A stretch of 64,000 bases of DNA from Haloferax prahovense DSM 18310 (GCF_000336815.1 NZ_AOLG01000008.1:67545-131544); one strand, 5' to 3'. Positions 1-9,969 are shown, counted from the stretch's first letter. Program-made: numbers and translations. The notes: a model not told the origin generated them from the letters alone.

Positions 1-970
1 CCTCCGGTTCGCCGGCCGAGTCGTCACCCTCGGTGTACGCGAGGAAGATGTCCTCCAGCGACGCGGAGTCAGTCTCGAAGTCGGCCACCGTGGCACCGTT
101 CGATTCAACCGCTTCGATGACGCGCGTCTTCGCGTCGTCGGTACAGCCGACGACGAGGCGGTCGCCGTCCGATTCGACCGACGAGACGCCGTCGAGGGCG
201 CGGACAGCGTCGAGGTCTGCGTCGCCGTCGACGTCGAGTCGGAGAACCGAGTCGGTCTCGATTCGGCTACGGAGCCCCTCGATGGTGTCCTCGGCGATGA
301 GCTCGCCGTCGCGCATGATGCCGACGCGGTCGCAGACCGCCTCGACCTGTCCGAGGACGTGGCTGGAGAAGAACACCGTCGCGCCGCGGTCGGCCTCGGT
401 GCGGACGATTTCGCGCATCTCGCGTGCGCCTGCGGGGTCGAGACCGGAGGATGGCTCGTCGAGGACGAGGAGGTCGGGACTTCCGGCGAGCGCCATCGCG
501 AGCGCGAGGCGCTGGGACATCCCCTTGGAGTAGCCGCCGGCGCGGCGGTCCGCCTCGTCGGGGTCGAGGCCGACGCGGGAGAGCAGTTCGTCGGGGTCGT
601 CGTCGGCTTCCTTGGACTCGATGGCGAACTCGACGTGTTCGCGCCCGGTCAGCCGGTCGTACACCTCGTAACCTTCGGGGAGCACGCCGGTCCGACGCCG
701 GACGGCCACGCTCTCGGCCTGCGCGTCGTGTCCGAGCACGCGGACGGACCCGCTCGTCGGGCGCACGAAGTCGAGAAGCATGTTGATAGTCGTCGATTTT
801 CCGGCACCGTTGGGACCGAGGAACCCGAAGACCTCACCCTCCGCGACGGAAAACGTGAGGTCGTCGACGGCGGTGACGCCGTCGGCGTCGGACGACGGGA
901 GGAGAGAATCGAACAGTCCCTCGTCGTCTTCGAACCGTTTCGTCACCCCGTTCAGTTCGATGGCGGCCAT
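1..970 (-). CDS. ABC transporter ATP-binding protein (C-terminus cut by window edge)
   Basis: This is the nucleotide-binding subunit of an ABC transporter, probably an exporter of the drug/lipid (CcmA/NatA-like) type. Visible motifs are Walker A GPNGAGKSTT near residue 51, the signature region with SKGMSQRLALAMAL, Walker B LLVLDEPSSGLDP and the H-loop SSHVLGQVEAV. About 322 residues are present and the frame is still open at base 2, so the true stop lies outside. The C-terminal part after the ATPase core resembles the regulatory extension of NatA-type subunits. The start ATG at 970 has a TATA-like element about 26 bases upstream, which suggests a leaderless mRNA. The membrane partner should lie to the left. 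The substrate is unknown. Confidence 0.9.
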   Translation of the reverse strand, partial: MAAIELNGVTKRFEDDEGLFDSLLPSSDADGVTAVDDLTFSVAEGEVFGFLGPNGAGKSTTINMLLDFVRPTSGSVRVLGHDAQAESVAVRRRTGVLPEGYEVYDRLTGREHVEFAIESKEADDDPDELLSRVGLDPDEADRRAGGYSKGMSQRLALAMALAGSPDLLVLDEPSSGLDPAGAREMREIVRTEADRGATVFFSSHVLGQVEAVCDRVGIMRDGELIAEDTIEGLRSRIETDSVLRLDVDGDADLDAVRALDGVSSVESDGDRLVVGCTDDAKTRVIEAVESNGATVADFETDSASLEDIFLAYTEGDDSAGEPE

Positions 971-991
971 GGGCGGGCCTGCGTCGTACTG

Positions 992-1000
992 GGTTAAAGG
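992..1000 (-). promoter_or_regulatory. TATA box for the ABC ATPase gene
   Basis: On the minus strand the sequence reads CCTTTAACC, centred about 26 bases before the ATG at 970. This is the usual distance for a haloarchaeal leaderless promoter. Inferred from spacing only. Confidence 0.5.
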
Positions 1001-1145
1001 GTTTTAGGTGCAAAAATCACGGGCGATAACATTCCCGCGCGGAGCGGGGGGTCAGACGGAGGGGGTTACATCGCCGCAGTCGTGCGATTCGGTCGGCTTC
1101 GACGGCCGGTATCGACGGTCGATGTCGACGGTCGGCGGGGCCGCC

Positions 1146-1421
1146 TCAGACCTCTTCGTCGGGTTCGTGGGAGTCAGCCATCTTCGTGGCCTCCGTCGCG
1201 TACCGCTCGCGCAGGTCGTCGTCACTTACTGGTTCGAGGTTCTCGGTCGGCGCGTCGATGGCGGCGGTCACGGTCATCCGGCGCTGGTGCATCACGGCCG
1301 CGGCGAGCTCCTTCCGGAGTTCGTACTCGCCGTCCGGCGTCGCGTAGATGAGGATGATGAGGTCCCGGTCGTCGTAGGACCGCTCGACCAACCAGAGCCG
1401 CGTCGTGTCGTCGTCGCTCAT
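1146..1421 (-). CDS. Small conserved-looking haloarchaeal hypothetical protein
   Basis: A 91-residue acidic protein of alternating hydrophobic strands (TRLWLVERSYDDRDLIILIYAT) followed by a helical segment (ELRKELAAAVMHQRR) and an acidic tail ending in DEEV. There are no signal peptide, cysteines or membrane segments. I do not recognise the family. Codon use (third-position GC, Asp/Glu richness) is typical of genuine haloarchaeal genes, and the reading frame is not a shadow of a neighbour. It lies 67 bases downstream of the transducer gene on the same strand, so it could be co-transcribed with it. Confidence 0.75.
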   Translation of the reverse strand: MSDDDTTRLWLVERSYDDRDLIILIYATPDGEYELRKELAAAVMHQRRMTVTAAIDAPTENLEPVSDDDLRERYATEATKMADSHEPDEEV

Positions 1422-1487
1422 GGCCCGTGGTTCGGACGGGGTTCCCTTACGCGTGCCGGCATCGACGCCGGCCGTTCGGAACCCGAC

Positions 1488-3008
1488 TCAGGAGCTATTG
1501 CCCGTCAGCTCCTCGACTTCCATGGCGAGCGACGACAGCGCCTGCGTGCTCTCGTCGGTCGCGCTGACGATGCTGTCGACCGCGCCCTCGGTCTCGACGG
1601 TCCGGTCGCGCACGTCCTCGATGGTCGCGGTCAGTTCCTCGACCGCCTCGGCCTGCTCGTCGGTCGCGCGGGAGACCTCCGCGACGCCGTCGGCGGCGGT
1701 GTCGATGGAGGTGGCGATTTCCTCGAACGCCGCCAGCATCTCGGAGATGCGGTCGTCGGCGTGCTCGATGCGGTCGTTCGACTCCGTCGCCGCGTGGACC
1801 GCCTCGCCGGTCTGCGACTGGATGTCCTCTATCTGCGCGGTGATGTCTTCGGTGTGCTGGCGCGTCTCGTCGGCGAGCGACTTGACCTCCTCCGCGACGA
1901 CGGCGAACCCGTCGCCGTCCTCGCCGGCGCGAGCGGCCTCGATGTTCGCGTTGAGCGCGAGCAGGTTCGTCTGTTCGGCCACCTCGGAGATGACCTCAAC
2001 GACCGCCTCGATGTCGTCCATGCGGCCGCCGAGTTCGGTCACGCGGTCGACGAGTTCGTCGCCCATCGTGACGACGCTCTCGGTCGCCTCTCGCGCCTCG
2101 CTGTTGGCCTCGCGGCCCTCGGCGGTCGCCTGCCGCGCCTCCGTAGCCGCCGTGTCGACCTCGTCGGCGGTCGCGGCGACCTCCTCCATCGTCGCGCTGA
2201 ACTGCTGCATCTGGGTCGCGCCCTCGTCGAGGAGGTCGCGCTGTTCCTCGACGTTGTCGACGATGGCGTCGGCCGCCGAGGCGGCCCGCGTGACCGCCGC
2301 GGTCGCCGTCTCCGTCTCGTCTTCGACGTTCGACGCCAGCGTCGAGAGATTGCGCGCCGTCTCGTTGACCGCGTCGACGACGAGGTAGAGCTGGTCGTCG
2401 ACGGCCCCGCTCTCGTCTATCGTCGCCCGCGCGTCCAGGTTGCCCCCGCTCAACTGGGTCAGCGTCGATTCGACCTCGGAGACGAGCGCGGCAACCTCGC
2501 GGTGGCGCTCGACTTCCGTCGTCCGGTTGCGGACGGTCTGGAGGACGCCGACGAGCTCGTCGTCCTCGTAGAGCGGCATCGCCGTGTGCCGGGCGTGGCA
2601 GTCGTCGCCGTTCACGTCCGCAAACGTCTCCTCTACGGCGTAGAGCAGGCGGTCGGGGTCGTCGAGTTCCACGCCGTCGAGCGCCGCCGCGTCGCGGGGG
2701 TTGTCGAGGACCTGCCCCGCGAGCACGCTGGCCGCGGAGTCGCCGTAGAAGGCATCACCGAGGTCGCGTCGGCCCAGCGCGGCGTCCGCGGACGTGCCGG
2801 TCAACGACTCGACGCCGGCGTTCCACGCCGCGATGCGACCCTGCTCGTCGAGGACGAACGCCGGGAGGCCGACGCCGTCGAGCAGTACGTCGTCGTCGAC
2901 GTTCAAGTCCGGCGCGTCCGTGGCGGAACCGGCGACGATTCCGCCGTCCGGTAACGGAGTCTCCTCACCGAACCACGAGCGGACGCGTGAGAGTATACCA
3001 AGTGACAT
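1488..3008 (-). CDS. Soluble methyl-accepting chemotaxis (Htr-type) transducer with PAS domain
   Basis: A 506-residue signal transducer that should control CheA. No transmembrane segment is visible, so it is a cytoplasmic sensor. Residues about 45-165 form a PAS-like domain (FVLDEQGRIAAWNAGVESLTG), followed by a short HAMP-like linker and a long coiled coil. The conserved signalling hairpin EVAEQTNLLALNANIEAARA is followed by GFAVVAEEVKSLAD. Gln/Glu-rich methylation-helix segments flank the hairpin. The ligand is unknown, but PAS input suggests a redox, small-molecule or energy signal. The AT-rich stretch at 3040-3065 just upstream probably holds its promoter. No che genes are adjacent. Confidence 0.93.
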   Translation of the reverse strand: MSLGILSRVRSWFGEETPLPDGGIVAGSATDAPDLNVDDDVLLDGVGLPAFVLDEQGRIAAWNAGVESLTGTSADAALGRRDLGDAFYGDSAASVLAGQVLDNPRDAAALDGVELDDPDRLLYAVEETFADVNGDDCHARHTAMPLYEDDELVGVLQTVRNRTTEVERHREVAALVSEVESTLTQLSGGNLDARATIDESGAVDDQLYLVVDAVNETARNLSTLASNVEDETETATAAVTRAASAADAIVDNVEEQRDLLDEGATQMQQFSATMEEVAATADEVDTAATEARQATAEGREANSEAREATESVVTMGDELVDRVTELGGRMDDIEAVVEVISEVAEQTNLLALNANIEAARAGEDGDGFAVVAEEVKSLADETRQHTEDITAQIEDIQSQTGEAVHAATESNDRIEHADDRISEMLAAFEEIATSIDTAADGVAEVSRATDEQAEAVEELTATIEDVRDRTVETEGAVDSIVSATDESTQALSSLAMEVEELTGNSS

Positions 3009-3155
3009 TAGAGGCCACGTTTCAGAGCATCACAGGAGTATCTTTCGAGCATATTATCAAATTAGATAACTTCCGAGGCGGCGAGACGACCGAATCGACC
3101 GTCCCGCTCGCTCGACGCGTCAGCCTCAAGCCCTTCGCGCGGTAAGCCACCCCAG

Positions 3156-4895
3156 ATGGACCCTGCCGCGGTCAGCGAACGAGCCAGCGCGCTTCCGTCG
3201 GACCCCGGCGTGTACCAGTTCATCGCCGGCGACGCGGTGCTCTACGTCGGGAAAGCGGTCGACATCCGCGCCCGCGTCCGGTCGTACGCCGACCCGCGGT
3301 CGGAGCGCATCTCCCGGATGGTCGACCGCGCGGAGCACATCGACTTCGCCGTTACCGACACTGAAACGCAGGCGCTCCTCCTCGAAGCCAACCTCATCAA
3401 GCGCCACCAGCCGCGCTACAACGTCCGCCTGAAGGACGACAAGTCCTACCCGCTCGTCCAACTGACGGCCCACGCGGTCCCGCGCATCGAGGTCACTCGC
3501 GACCCCGAGGACTCCGCGACCGTCTTCGGACCGTACACCGACAAGGGCCGCGTCGAGACGGTCGTGAAGGCGATTCGGGAGACCTACGGCCTTCGCGGCT
3601 GTTCGGACCACAAGTACTCGAATCGCTCGCGGCCGTGTCTCGACTACGAGATGGGCCTGTGTACGGCTCCCTGTACCGGCGAAATCGCAGAGCGCGACTA
3701 CCGCGAGGACGTGGAGTCGGCAGTTCGATTCTTCGAGGGCGAGACGGGCGCCCTCGCCGACCCGCTCCGGCGAGAGATGGAAGCCGCCGCACAGGACGCG
3801 GAGTTCGAGCGCGCCGCCAACCTCCGCGACCGGTTGGAAGTCGTCGAGTCGTTCCACGGCGCGGGCGAAGACGCCGTCTCGGCGCAGACCGACGAGCGCG
3901 CCATCGACGTGCTCGGCGTCTCGCTCCGCGGCGACTCGGCGACGGTCGCGCGACTCCACGCCGAGCGCGGCCAGTTGGTCGACCGGACCCGCCACCACCT
4001 CGACGCGCCCGAGGGCGAAGACCGCACGGCCGCCGTCCTCTCGGCGTTCCTCGCGCAGTTCTACGCCGAGCGCGAACTCCCCGACGCGGTCGTCCTCTCG
4101 GAGCATCCGGACGACGAGGACGTGGTCGCGTGGCTCGAATCGGAGGGCGTGGGCGTCCGCGTCCCCGGCGCGGGCCGCGAGGCGAAACTGGTCGAACTCG
4201 CCCTGAAGAACGCCCGCCGACGCGCCGGCCGCGACGATGGACTCGCCACGCTCGCCCGCGAACTCGACCTCGACGTGCGCCGCGCCTCCCGCATCGAGGG
4301 CTTCGACGTGAGCCACGCGCAGGGCAAGGCCGTCGTCGGCAGCGACGTGTGCTTCGTCGAGGGGAGCGCCGAAACCTCGGACTACCGCCGGCGGCGACTC
4401 CCCGAGCGCAACGACGACTACGCGAACATGCGAGAACTCGTCCGCTGGCGGGCGACCCGCGCGCTGGAGGGCCGCGACGACCGCCCGGACCCCGACTTAC
4501 TCCTCATCGACGGCGGGAAGGGACAGTTGAACGCCGCGCTCGACGCCCTCGACGAGACCGGCTGGGACGTGCCCGCCGTCGGCATCGCCAAGGACCGCGA
4601 ACTGGTGGTCACGCCCGACCGGACGTTCGACTGGCCGGACGACGCGCCGCACCTGCACGTCCTCCAGCGCGTCCGCGACGAGGCCCACCGCTTCGCCGTC
4701 CAGTACCACCAGACGCTCCGCGACGAGGTGAAGACCGTCCTCGACGACGTACCCGGCGTCGGCGAGAAGACCCGCCGGGCGCTGCTCACGCGGTTCGGCA
4801 GCGTCGAAGGCGTCCGCGAGGCGTCGCTCGAGGACCTGACGGACGTGCCCGGCGTCGGCGAGAAGACGGCCGATGAACTGAAGCGACGGCTCTGA
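3156..4895 (+). CDS. uvrC: UvrABC excision nuclease subunit C
   Basis: Makes the dual incisions in nucleotide excision repair after damage recognition by UvrA and UvrB. At 579 residues it has the GIY-YIG nuclease at about 14-92 ([20 protein letters not shown]), a cysteine-containing linker ([25 protein letters not shown], split here only by sense), a UVR motif at about 206-234 that contacts UvrB, an RNase H-like nuclease starting near [14 protein letters not shown] (about 380), and two C-terminal helix-hairpin-helix motifs (PGVGEKT twice, 527-579). The length is normal. It stands alone on the plus strand. The partner uvrB is at 42.3 kb, while uvrA is not in the window. Confidence 0.97.
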   Translation: MDPAAVSERASALPSDPGVYQFIAGDAVLYVGKAVDIRARVRSYADPRSERISRMVDRAEHIDFAVTDTETQALLLEANLIKRHQPRYNVRLKDDKSYPLVQLTAHAVPRIEVTRDPEDSATVFGPYTDKGRVETVVKAIRETYGLRGCSDHKYSNRSRPCLDYEMGLCTAPCTGEIAERDYREDVESAVRFFEGETGALADPLRREMEAAAQDAEFERAANLRDRLEVVESFHGAGEDAVSAQTDERAIDVLGVSLRGDSATVARLHAERGQLVDRTRHHLDAPEGEDRTAAVLSAFLAQFYAERELPDAVVLSEHPDDEDVVAWLESEGVGVRVPGAGREAKLVELALKNARRRAGRDDGLATLARELDLDVRRASRIEGFDVSHAQGKAVVGSDVCFVEGSAETSDYRRRRLPERNDDYANMRELVRWRATRALEGRDDRPDPDLLLIDGGKGQLNAALDALDETGWDVPAVGIAKDRELVVTPDRTFDWPDDAPHLHVLQRVRDEAHRFAVQYHQTLRDEVKTVLDDVPGVGEKTRRALLTRFGSVEGVREASLEDLTDVPGVGEKTADELKRRL

Positions 4896-4960
4896 GGGGA
4901 GTCGAGCGCGTCGGGTGAAAAAGACGGATTGGATTCGTCGCGCGAGCGAGCCGGAGCGGC

Positions 4961-5875
4961 TTACGCGATTTTGTTGTACTGGTCGCGGAGCTTCTCGGCC
5001 GCGTCGTCCATGAGGTCGGCCTCGTAGTCGTCGAGGTCCCACTCGACGACTTCCTCGATGCCGTTCGAGCCGAGCTTGACGGGGACGCCGAAGGCGGTGT
5101 CCTCGTAGCCGAACTCGCCGTCGAGGACGAGCGAGCCAGGGAGCACTTCGCCGGTGTCGTGCAGGACGGCCTCGACCATGTGGGCGACGCCGGTCGCCGG
5201 GCCCCACTGGGTCGCGCCCTTGCGCTCGATGACGTCCATGGCGGACTCCTGGAGGTCGCCGAGAATCTCGTCTTTCTCGTCGCCGGAGAAGGCAGGGTCG
5301 TTGCCGTCGACGCGGACCTTCGAGAAGACGGGCACCTGTGCGTCGCCGTGCTCGCCGAGGATGGTCGCTTCGACGTTCTTGACCGGCACGTCGAAGCGCT
5401 GGCTCAGCACGTAACGGAAGCGGGCGGAGTCGAGGCGGCCGCCGAAGCCGATGACTTTGTGGCGGTCGCGGTCGCCCGTCTCGTAGAGGTGGCGGTTGAG
5501 CAGGTCGACGGGGTTCGACGTGGTGATGGAAACGAAGTCGTCGTTGTGCTCCGCGAGCGAGGAGCCGATGTCGTCCATGATGGGGGCGTTGTCGCCCGCG
5601 AGGTCGATGCGGGTCTGTCCCGGCTGCCGCGGGATGCCCGCCGTGATGACGACCACGTCGGAGCCGGCGGTGTCCTCGTAGCCGCCCTGCGTCACGACCG
5701 TGTTGGAGTCGTACGCGATACCGTGGTTCGTGTCCGCCGCCTGTCCGACCGTCTTGTCTTCCATCTTCGGGATGTCGACGAACACGAGTTCGTCACAGAC
5801 ATCGCGAAGCGCGAGGTTGTACCCAGCCGCGGCGCCGACCGTCCCGGCCGCACCAATCACGCTAACTTTCGTCAT
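4961..5875 (-). CDS. mdh: Malate dehydrogenase (LDH-like)
   Basis: Interconverts malate and oxaloacetate with NAD in the citric acid cycle. The 304 residues match the LDH-like MDH family. They include the N-terminal Rossmann loop [18 protein letters not shown], the substrate-loop motif [26 protein letters not shown] and the catalytic histidine in [15 protein letters not shown]. The highly acidic surface agrees with the well-studied halophilic enzyme. The gene is convergent with uvrC, with a 65-base gap. A TATA element (CGTTTACTCG on the minus strand, centre about 5905) sits 30 bases before the ATG, so the transcript is probably leaderless. Confidence 0.96.
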   Translation of the reverse strand: MTKVSVIGAAGTVGAAAGYNLALRDVCDELVFVDIPKMEDKTVGQAADTNHGIAYDSNTVVTQGGYEDTAGSDVVVITAGIPRQPGQTRIDLAGDNAPIMDDIGSSLAEHNDDFVSITTSNPVDLLNRHLYETGDRDRHKVIGFGGRLDSARFRYVLSQRFDVPVKNVEATILGEHGDAQVPVFSKVRVDGNDPAFSGDEKDEILGDLQESAMDVIERKGATQWGPATGVAHMVEAVLHDTGEVLPGSLVLDGEFGYEDTAFGVPVKLGSNGIEEVVEWDLDDYEADLMDDAAEKLRDQYNKIA

Positions 5876-6081
5876 ACCACATTAACCAGGCTGTGGATTC
5901 CGAGTAAACGTTTCGAAACGGGCACCGAAGCGCCGTCTGTCGATTATCTGTTCGTCAGTCGTCGAATTTCGACCGACAGCGGCGGGGTGTGGTCGGCCGC
6001 GAGAGCCGGTGAGACCGTCGGTGACGGACCCACCCGAGCGACGCCGTGGGGTTTTTCGACGCACGTCGCGTCCACACGCAC

Positions 6082-6774
6082 ATGAGCGACTTCGATAAGG
6101 AAGCAGAGCGGCAGCGACTTCGGGAGAAGTACGAACGAGACGAAAAGAAGCGCCGTTCGACCCAGCGCATGAGCGAGTTGCTCCTCAAGGGCGCGACGAT
6201 GACGAACAAGCACTGCGACAACTGCGGCGACCCGCTGTTCCGCTACGAGGGACAGGTGTTCTGTCCGACCTGTCAGGCCGAGGGGCAGGTCGCGGCGGAC
6301 GCGGACCAAGACGCGGAGCGGGCCGCCGAGGCGGCCGTCGAAGCCGACGTGTCCGAGGCTGGGGTCGAGGCCTCGTCCGGCGGAGCGACCGAGTCCGTAG
6401 AGAGCGCCGATGCGGCGGCCGACTCTGCGGCGGTCACCTCCGAGGCGTCGGACTCCGAGCGACCACAGGCCGGAACGCGACAGCCGGCGCAGGGCCAAGG
6501 AACCCGCGTCGCCGACGAGGCGCGCCGCGACCCCACCGGCGTGAACGGGCGTGCTGCGACCCCGCCGGCGCGAACCGCAGGCGACCAGAGGGCGACCGGG
6601 CAGCGTGCACGCCGCGAGGTCGCCGGCGACGTCACCGACGCGCGCGAGTCGCTCGTGCGGACGCTGACGTGGGCCGCCGAGCGCGCCGAGTCGACCGACG
6701 ACCCGCGGCGGGCGACCGAGTACCTGGCCGCCGCGCGCGAGGCCGCCGAGGCCATCTCCGCGCTCGACCGATAA
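6082..6774 (+). CDS. Zinc-ribbon protein of the Sjogren's syndrome/scleroderma autoantigen 1 (ZNRD2) family
   Basis: A 230-residue protein. The N-terminal helix is rich in charged residues (DKEAERQRLREKYERDE). It leads to a compact region with LLKGATMTNKHCDNCGDPLF and a second knuckle CPTC at about residues 45-70, the hallmark zinc ribbon of this archaeal/eukaryotic family. The middle, about 75-180, is low-complexity Ala/Glu/Ser/Thr. The last 45 residues form a helical segment (ARESLVRTLTWAAERAE). An upstream GTG at 6046 would add 12 basic residues unlike the rest, so I chose the ATG at 6082. Function in archaea is unknown. Confidence 0.88.
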   Translation: MSDFDKEAERQRLREKYERDEKKRRSTQRMSELLLKGATMTNKHCDNCGDPLFRYEGQVFCPTCQAEGQVAADADQDAERAAEAAVEADVSEAGVEASSGGATESVESADAAADSAAVTSEASDSERPQAGTRQPAQGQGTRVADEARRDPTGVNGRAATPPARTAGDQRATGQRARREVAGDVTDARESLVRTLTWAAERAESTDDPRRATEYLAAAREAAEAISALDR

Positions 6775-7059
6775 CCGACCCGCGAACCGCGATCTCTCTC
6801 GGCGGTTGAAATCAACACACTGCGGTCCCTCTGTTTCGGAGAAGCACACTCATCCACACCGGCGGCACCGACGCGAGCAAACGCGCTCGACGTCGCCATT
6901 GAGACGGCGGTCGGGCTGGCGGGAACGTTCACCTCGTGGCGGCAACGAAGACCGAGTCGTCGAACGAGCCGACTTCGAAAGCGCCACCGAACGGTGCTTC
7001 GGACCGAGCCCGTCCCGGTGACCCTCGTCTCCTGACGCGCCTACGGGCAGGAAAACCGC

Positions 7060-9654
7060 TCAGCGATACTCCGCCCCGACGACCTCGCGGATTCGCTCGG
7101 CGGTAACTTGGCCGACGCCACGGACCTCTTTGAGGTCGTCCTCGTTGGCGGTCATGACCGCCTCGACGCTCCCGAACGCTTCGAGCAGCGTCCGCGCCGT
7201 GACCGGGCCGATGTCGGCGATGGCGGAGACGACGTACTCCTGTTGCTCGTCGAGCGTCTTCGCGCTCTTGCCGCCGTGGACGCTCACGGTGCGCTCGCGG
7301 TCCGTCTGCTCGCGGGTGGCGATGGTCGCCAGCATCTCCGCGGTGTCGTCTTCGTCCTCCGTGAACAGCACGCTCACGTTGAAGTCGACCGCGACCGACG
7401 ACAGCGCCCCCCGAATCGCGCCGGGGTGGATGTTCCGCTCCTCGTAGAGACCACGACCCTCGATGATGAGAAGTGGCCGGGCGTAGTGACGCGTGAGGTC
7501 CGCTATCTGTTCGAATATCGAGCGGTCGCCGCCAGTGAGCGTGTCGAGGAAGTCCGAGACGCTCTTTCGTTCGACCGCGACGCGGTCCGAGAGGACGTAA
7601 TCGCCGACCGCGAGCGTCTCCAACCGGGTCGTCAGGTCCTCGCGCTTCGAGAGAGTGCGGGCGATGTTGGAGTCGAGTTCGCGCTGGTCAACGACGATTT
7701 CGACGGTCTCCTCGTCGTCCGTTCCTGCCGCGGCGACGGTGGCCAGTTCGCCCGACTCGTCGCCTTCGGTCTCTGACGACGGGTTGGCATTGGAATCGTT
7801 CGAGTCCTCGTCTCGGACGGGCGCGTCGTCGCTGTCGTCGCCGTCATCACCATCTTCCGCCCGCGCCAGTTCCTCGTCGGAGGGACCGAAGTCGGCGAGG
7901 CCGGACTGTCCGTCCGAGTCGGTCGCCGCGGCGGCCGCGGTCTGTCCGTTCGAGGCGGTCGGTGCGGCGTCCGACGCTCCGTTTGCACCGTTCTCGGTCG
8001 CGGCGTCAACCCCCCCGTTTCCGGTGGAACCCTCCGAATTCTGGGTGGATTTTCCGTCGTCTCCCGCGAACGCCGAGAGGTCGCGCTGGGAGGGGTCGAG
8101 TTCGGCTTCGAGGTCGTCGGCCGCACCCTTGAGGTCGCGAAGCTCGTTTTGCATCGTCTTCTCGCGACGGCGCGATATCCAGAAGTACGCCTCGTCGCGG
8201 GTGTCCTCGGCGAGGAGGACGACCACGCGACCGTCGGCCTGACGACCGGTCCGACCCTTCCGCTGGATGGACCGGATGGCCGTCGGCACGGGTTCGAAAA
8301 AGAGCACGAGGTCGACCTCGGGCACGTCGAGGCCCTCCTCCGCGACGGAGGTCGAGACCAGCACCTCGAACTCGCCGCTTCGGAACTTGTCGAGGGTCTC
8401 CTGCTGTTCGTTCTGGGTCATCCCGTCGGAGCCCTCGCGGTCGCCCTGCCCGACGAACCGCCGGACGGAAAAGCTCTCCGAGAGGAACTCCGTGAGCGCC
8501 TCGGCCGTGTCGCGGGACTCGGTGAAGACGATGACGCGCTCGCCGTCCTGAATGCCGAGCGTCTCCGCGAGGAGGATGCGCGTCTTCCTGAACTTCGGGT
8601 GGAGGCCGTCGAACGACTCGGCTTTCCGCATCGCCTCGCGGACCTTCGGTTCGGCGACGAGTCGCTGGCTGGCCTTCGACGCGCCCGACGACCGGGCGGC
8701 GTTGCGCTGGCGCTCGAAGTACCGCCGGACCGACTCGACCGATTGGGTCTCCACGAGTTCGACAGCCCGGCGGAGCTTCATCACCTCCGCGTGCGTGGAC
8801 ATACCCTTGTAGCCCTCCGACTTGTCCGCGTTCATCAGCCGCTGTAGCTCCGCGCGCATCCGGTTGAGCTTCTTCTGCGAGATATCGGGCTTCGTCGACT
8901 TGGTGACGCCCAACTGCTTGAGTTTCTCCAGGCGGTCGGTGATGACCTCGTTGAGGGCGTCGCGTATCTCCAGAATCTCGTCGGGGAGTTGGATGCGGTT
9001 CCACTCCACGTCCGTGTCGTGGGTGTACTCCGACACGTCGGCGTCCTCCTCGGTCATCACCTCCACGTCGACGATGCCGAGGTTCTCACAGACTTCGAGG
9101 ATGGCCTCCTCGTCGCCGCCCGGCGAGGCGCTCATCCCCGTGACGAGCGGGTCTTCGGCGTCGGCGTGGTAGCGCTCTGCGATGTAGACGTAGGCGTAGT
9201 CGCCGCTCGCGCGGTGGCACTCGTCGAAGGTGAGGTGCGTCACGTCCCGAAGCGAGATGCGGTTGCCGATGAGGTCGTTTTCGATGACCTGCGGCGTGGC
9301 GATGACAATCTGGGCCTCCTGCCAGAGTTCAGCCCGGTCGTCGGGCCGAACGTCGCCGGTGAAGACGACGATTTCGTCGTCCGGGACGTTCAGCGCCTCG
9401 CGGTAGAAGTCGGCGTGCTGTTGGACGAGCGGCTTCGTCGGCGCGAGAAACAGCGACTTCCCGCCGACGTCGTAGAGCCGCTGGGCCGTGACGAGTAGGC
9501 TGACGGTCGTCTTCCCGAGGCCGGTGGGGAGACAGACTAGTGTGTGGCCGTTGCGCGCGGTACCGGCGAGGCGAATCTGATAGAGCCGTCGCTCGATGAA
9601 CGACGGCGCGAGTAGCGGGTGGTCCACGTACGCAACGTCCTCGGAGGCCGACAT
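7060..9654 (-). CDS. hef: Hef helicase/nuclease (FANCM/XPF family)
   Basis: Archaeal Hef acts on stalled and branched replication forks. The 864 residues contain an SF2 helicase at about 1-540 with Walker A CLPTGLGKTT and a DECH box (LTFDECHRASGDYAY), plus C-terminal helicase motif VAEEGLDVPEVDLVLFFEP. A low-complexity acidic/Ser/Asn linker follows at about 540-650. The XPF-type nuclease starts near VVDQREL (651) with catalytic ERK in VAVERKSVSDF (about 693). Tandem helix-hairpin-helix motifs lie at about 805-864 (DIGPVTARTLLEAFG and VRGVGQVTAERI). Both activities appear intact. The linker DNA carries an ORB-like sequence at 8009-8030. Confidence 0.97.
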   Translation of the reverse strand: MSASEDVAYVDHPLLAPSFIERRLYQIRLAGTARNGHTLVCLPTGLGKTTVSLLVTAQRLYDVGGKSLFLAPTKPLVQQHADFYREALNVPDDEIVVFTGDVRPDDRAELWQEAQIVIATPQVIENDLIGNRISLRDVTHLTFDECHRASGDYAYVYIAERYHADAEDPLVTGMSASPGGDEEAILEVCENLGIVDVEVMTEEDADVSEYTHDTDVEWNRIQLPDEILEIRDALNEVITDRLEKLKQLGVTKSTKPDISQKKLNRMRAELQRLMNADKSEGYKGMSTHAEVMKLRRAVELVETQSVESVRRYFERQRNAARSSGASKASQRLVAEPKVREAMRKAESFDGLHPKFRKTRILLAETLGIQDGERVIVFTESRDTAEALTEFLSESFSVRRFVGQGDREGSDGMTQNEQQETLDKFRSGEFEVLVSTSVAEEGLDVPEVDLVLFFEPVPTAIRSIQRKGRTGRQADGRVVVLLAEDTRDEAYFWISRRREKTMQNELRDLKGAADDLEAELDPSQRDLSAFAGDDGKSTQNSEGSTGNGGVDAATENGANGASDAAPTASNGQTAAAAATDSDGQSGLADFGPSDEELARAEDGDDGDDSDDAPVRDEDSNDSNANPSSETEGDESGELATVAAAGTDDEETVEIVVDQRELDSNIARTLSKREDLTTRLETLAVGDYVLSDRVAVERKSVSDFLDTLTGGDRSIFEQIADLTRHYARPLLIIEGRGLYEERNIHPGAIRGALSSVAVDFNVSVLFTEDEDDTAEMLATIATREQTDRERTVSVHGGKSAKTLDEQQEYVVSAIADIGPVTARTLLEAFGSVEAVMTANEDDLKEVRGVGQVTAERIREVVGAEYR

Positions 9655-9740
9655 CGGTGACGATTACGCGTCCTCGCCGATAAGGGTTCGCAGAGCGGGG
9701 TGAAAGTAAAGCGGTCCGCCGGTGGAAACCGCGGCGGTCG

Positions 9741-9854
9741 TTACCCCGCGCTGTCGGCGGTGTCGAGGTCGAGGTCGTCTGGTCGCGCGGACGGGAGCGA
9801 CGCTCCGAGGAGCGACGCCCACTCGGCGACTTTTTCGTTGTGCGGATTGGACAT
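9741..9854 (-). CDS. Small 37-residue protein between hef and oapC
   Basis: A short ORF starting MSNPHNEKVAEWASLLG and ending DTADSAG. It has the acidic, Asp-rich composition of a real haloarchaeal protein, with an amphipathic helix followed by a Pro-Asp turn and an acidic tail. The strongest support is an AT-rich promoter just upstream (TATATA at 9890-9895 and a second AT box at 9870-9879) within otherwise GC-rich DNA. There is no recognised domain. It is the only coding frame in the 345 bases between hef and oapC. Whether it is translated needs proteomic evidence. Confidence 0.55.
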   Translation of the reverse strand: MSNPHNEKVAEWASLLGASLPSARPDDLDLDTADSAG

Positions 9855-9869
9855 AGCGCTTCCCCAAGG

Positions 9870-9898
9870 AGATATACTCTCAACTATCGTATATAACG
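9870..9898 (-). promoter_or_regulatory. AT-rich promoter region before the 37-residue ORF
   Basis: Two TATA-like boxes on the minus strand, GTTATATACG (9889-9898) and AGTATATCTC (9870-9879). They are centred 38 and 21 bases before the ATG at 9854. The first would give a start site about 12 bases before the ATG. It could alternatively serve a plus-strand transcript, but no gene follows in that direction. Confidence 0.45.
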
Positions 9899-9947
9899 AT
9901 TGTGCCGATTCGACGGACGGACTCGTCCGCGAGACCGAACGGCCGGC

Positions 9948-9969
9948 GTTCCACCGGAAACAACGGGGT
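9948..9969 (+). repeat. ORB-like element near the oap operon
   Basis: Matches the window's ORB core TCCACNNGAAACGAAGGGGT at all but two fixed positions. It lies 31 bases beyond the oapC stop codon, about 3 kb from the unwinding element, and may be an outlying Orc1-binding site. Confidence 0.45.

Noticed and set aside
1008-2954. Open frame of 648 codons opposite the chemotaxis transducer
   Set aside because: Mirror of a well-conserved coiled-coil gene. Long antisense frames are expected at this GC content.
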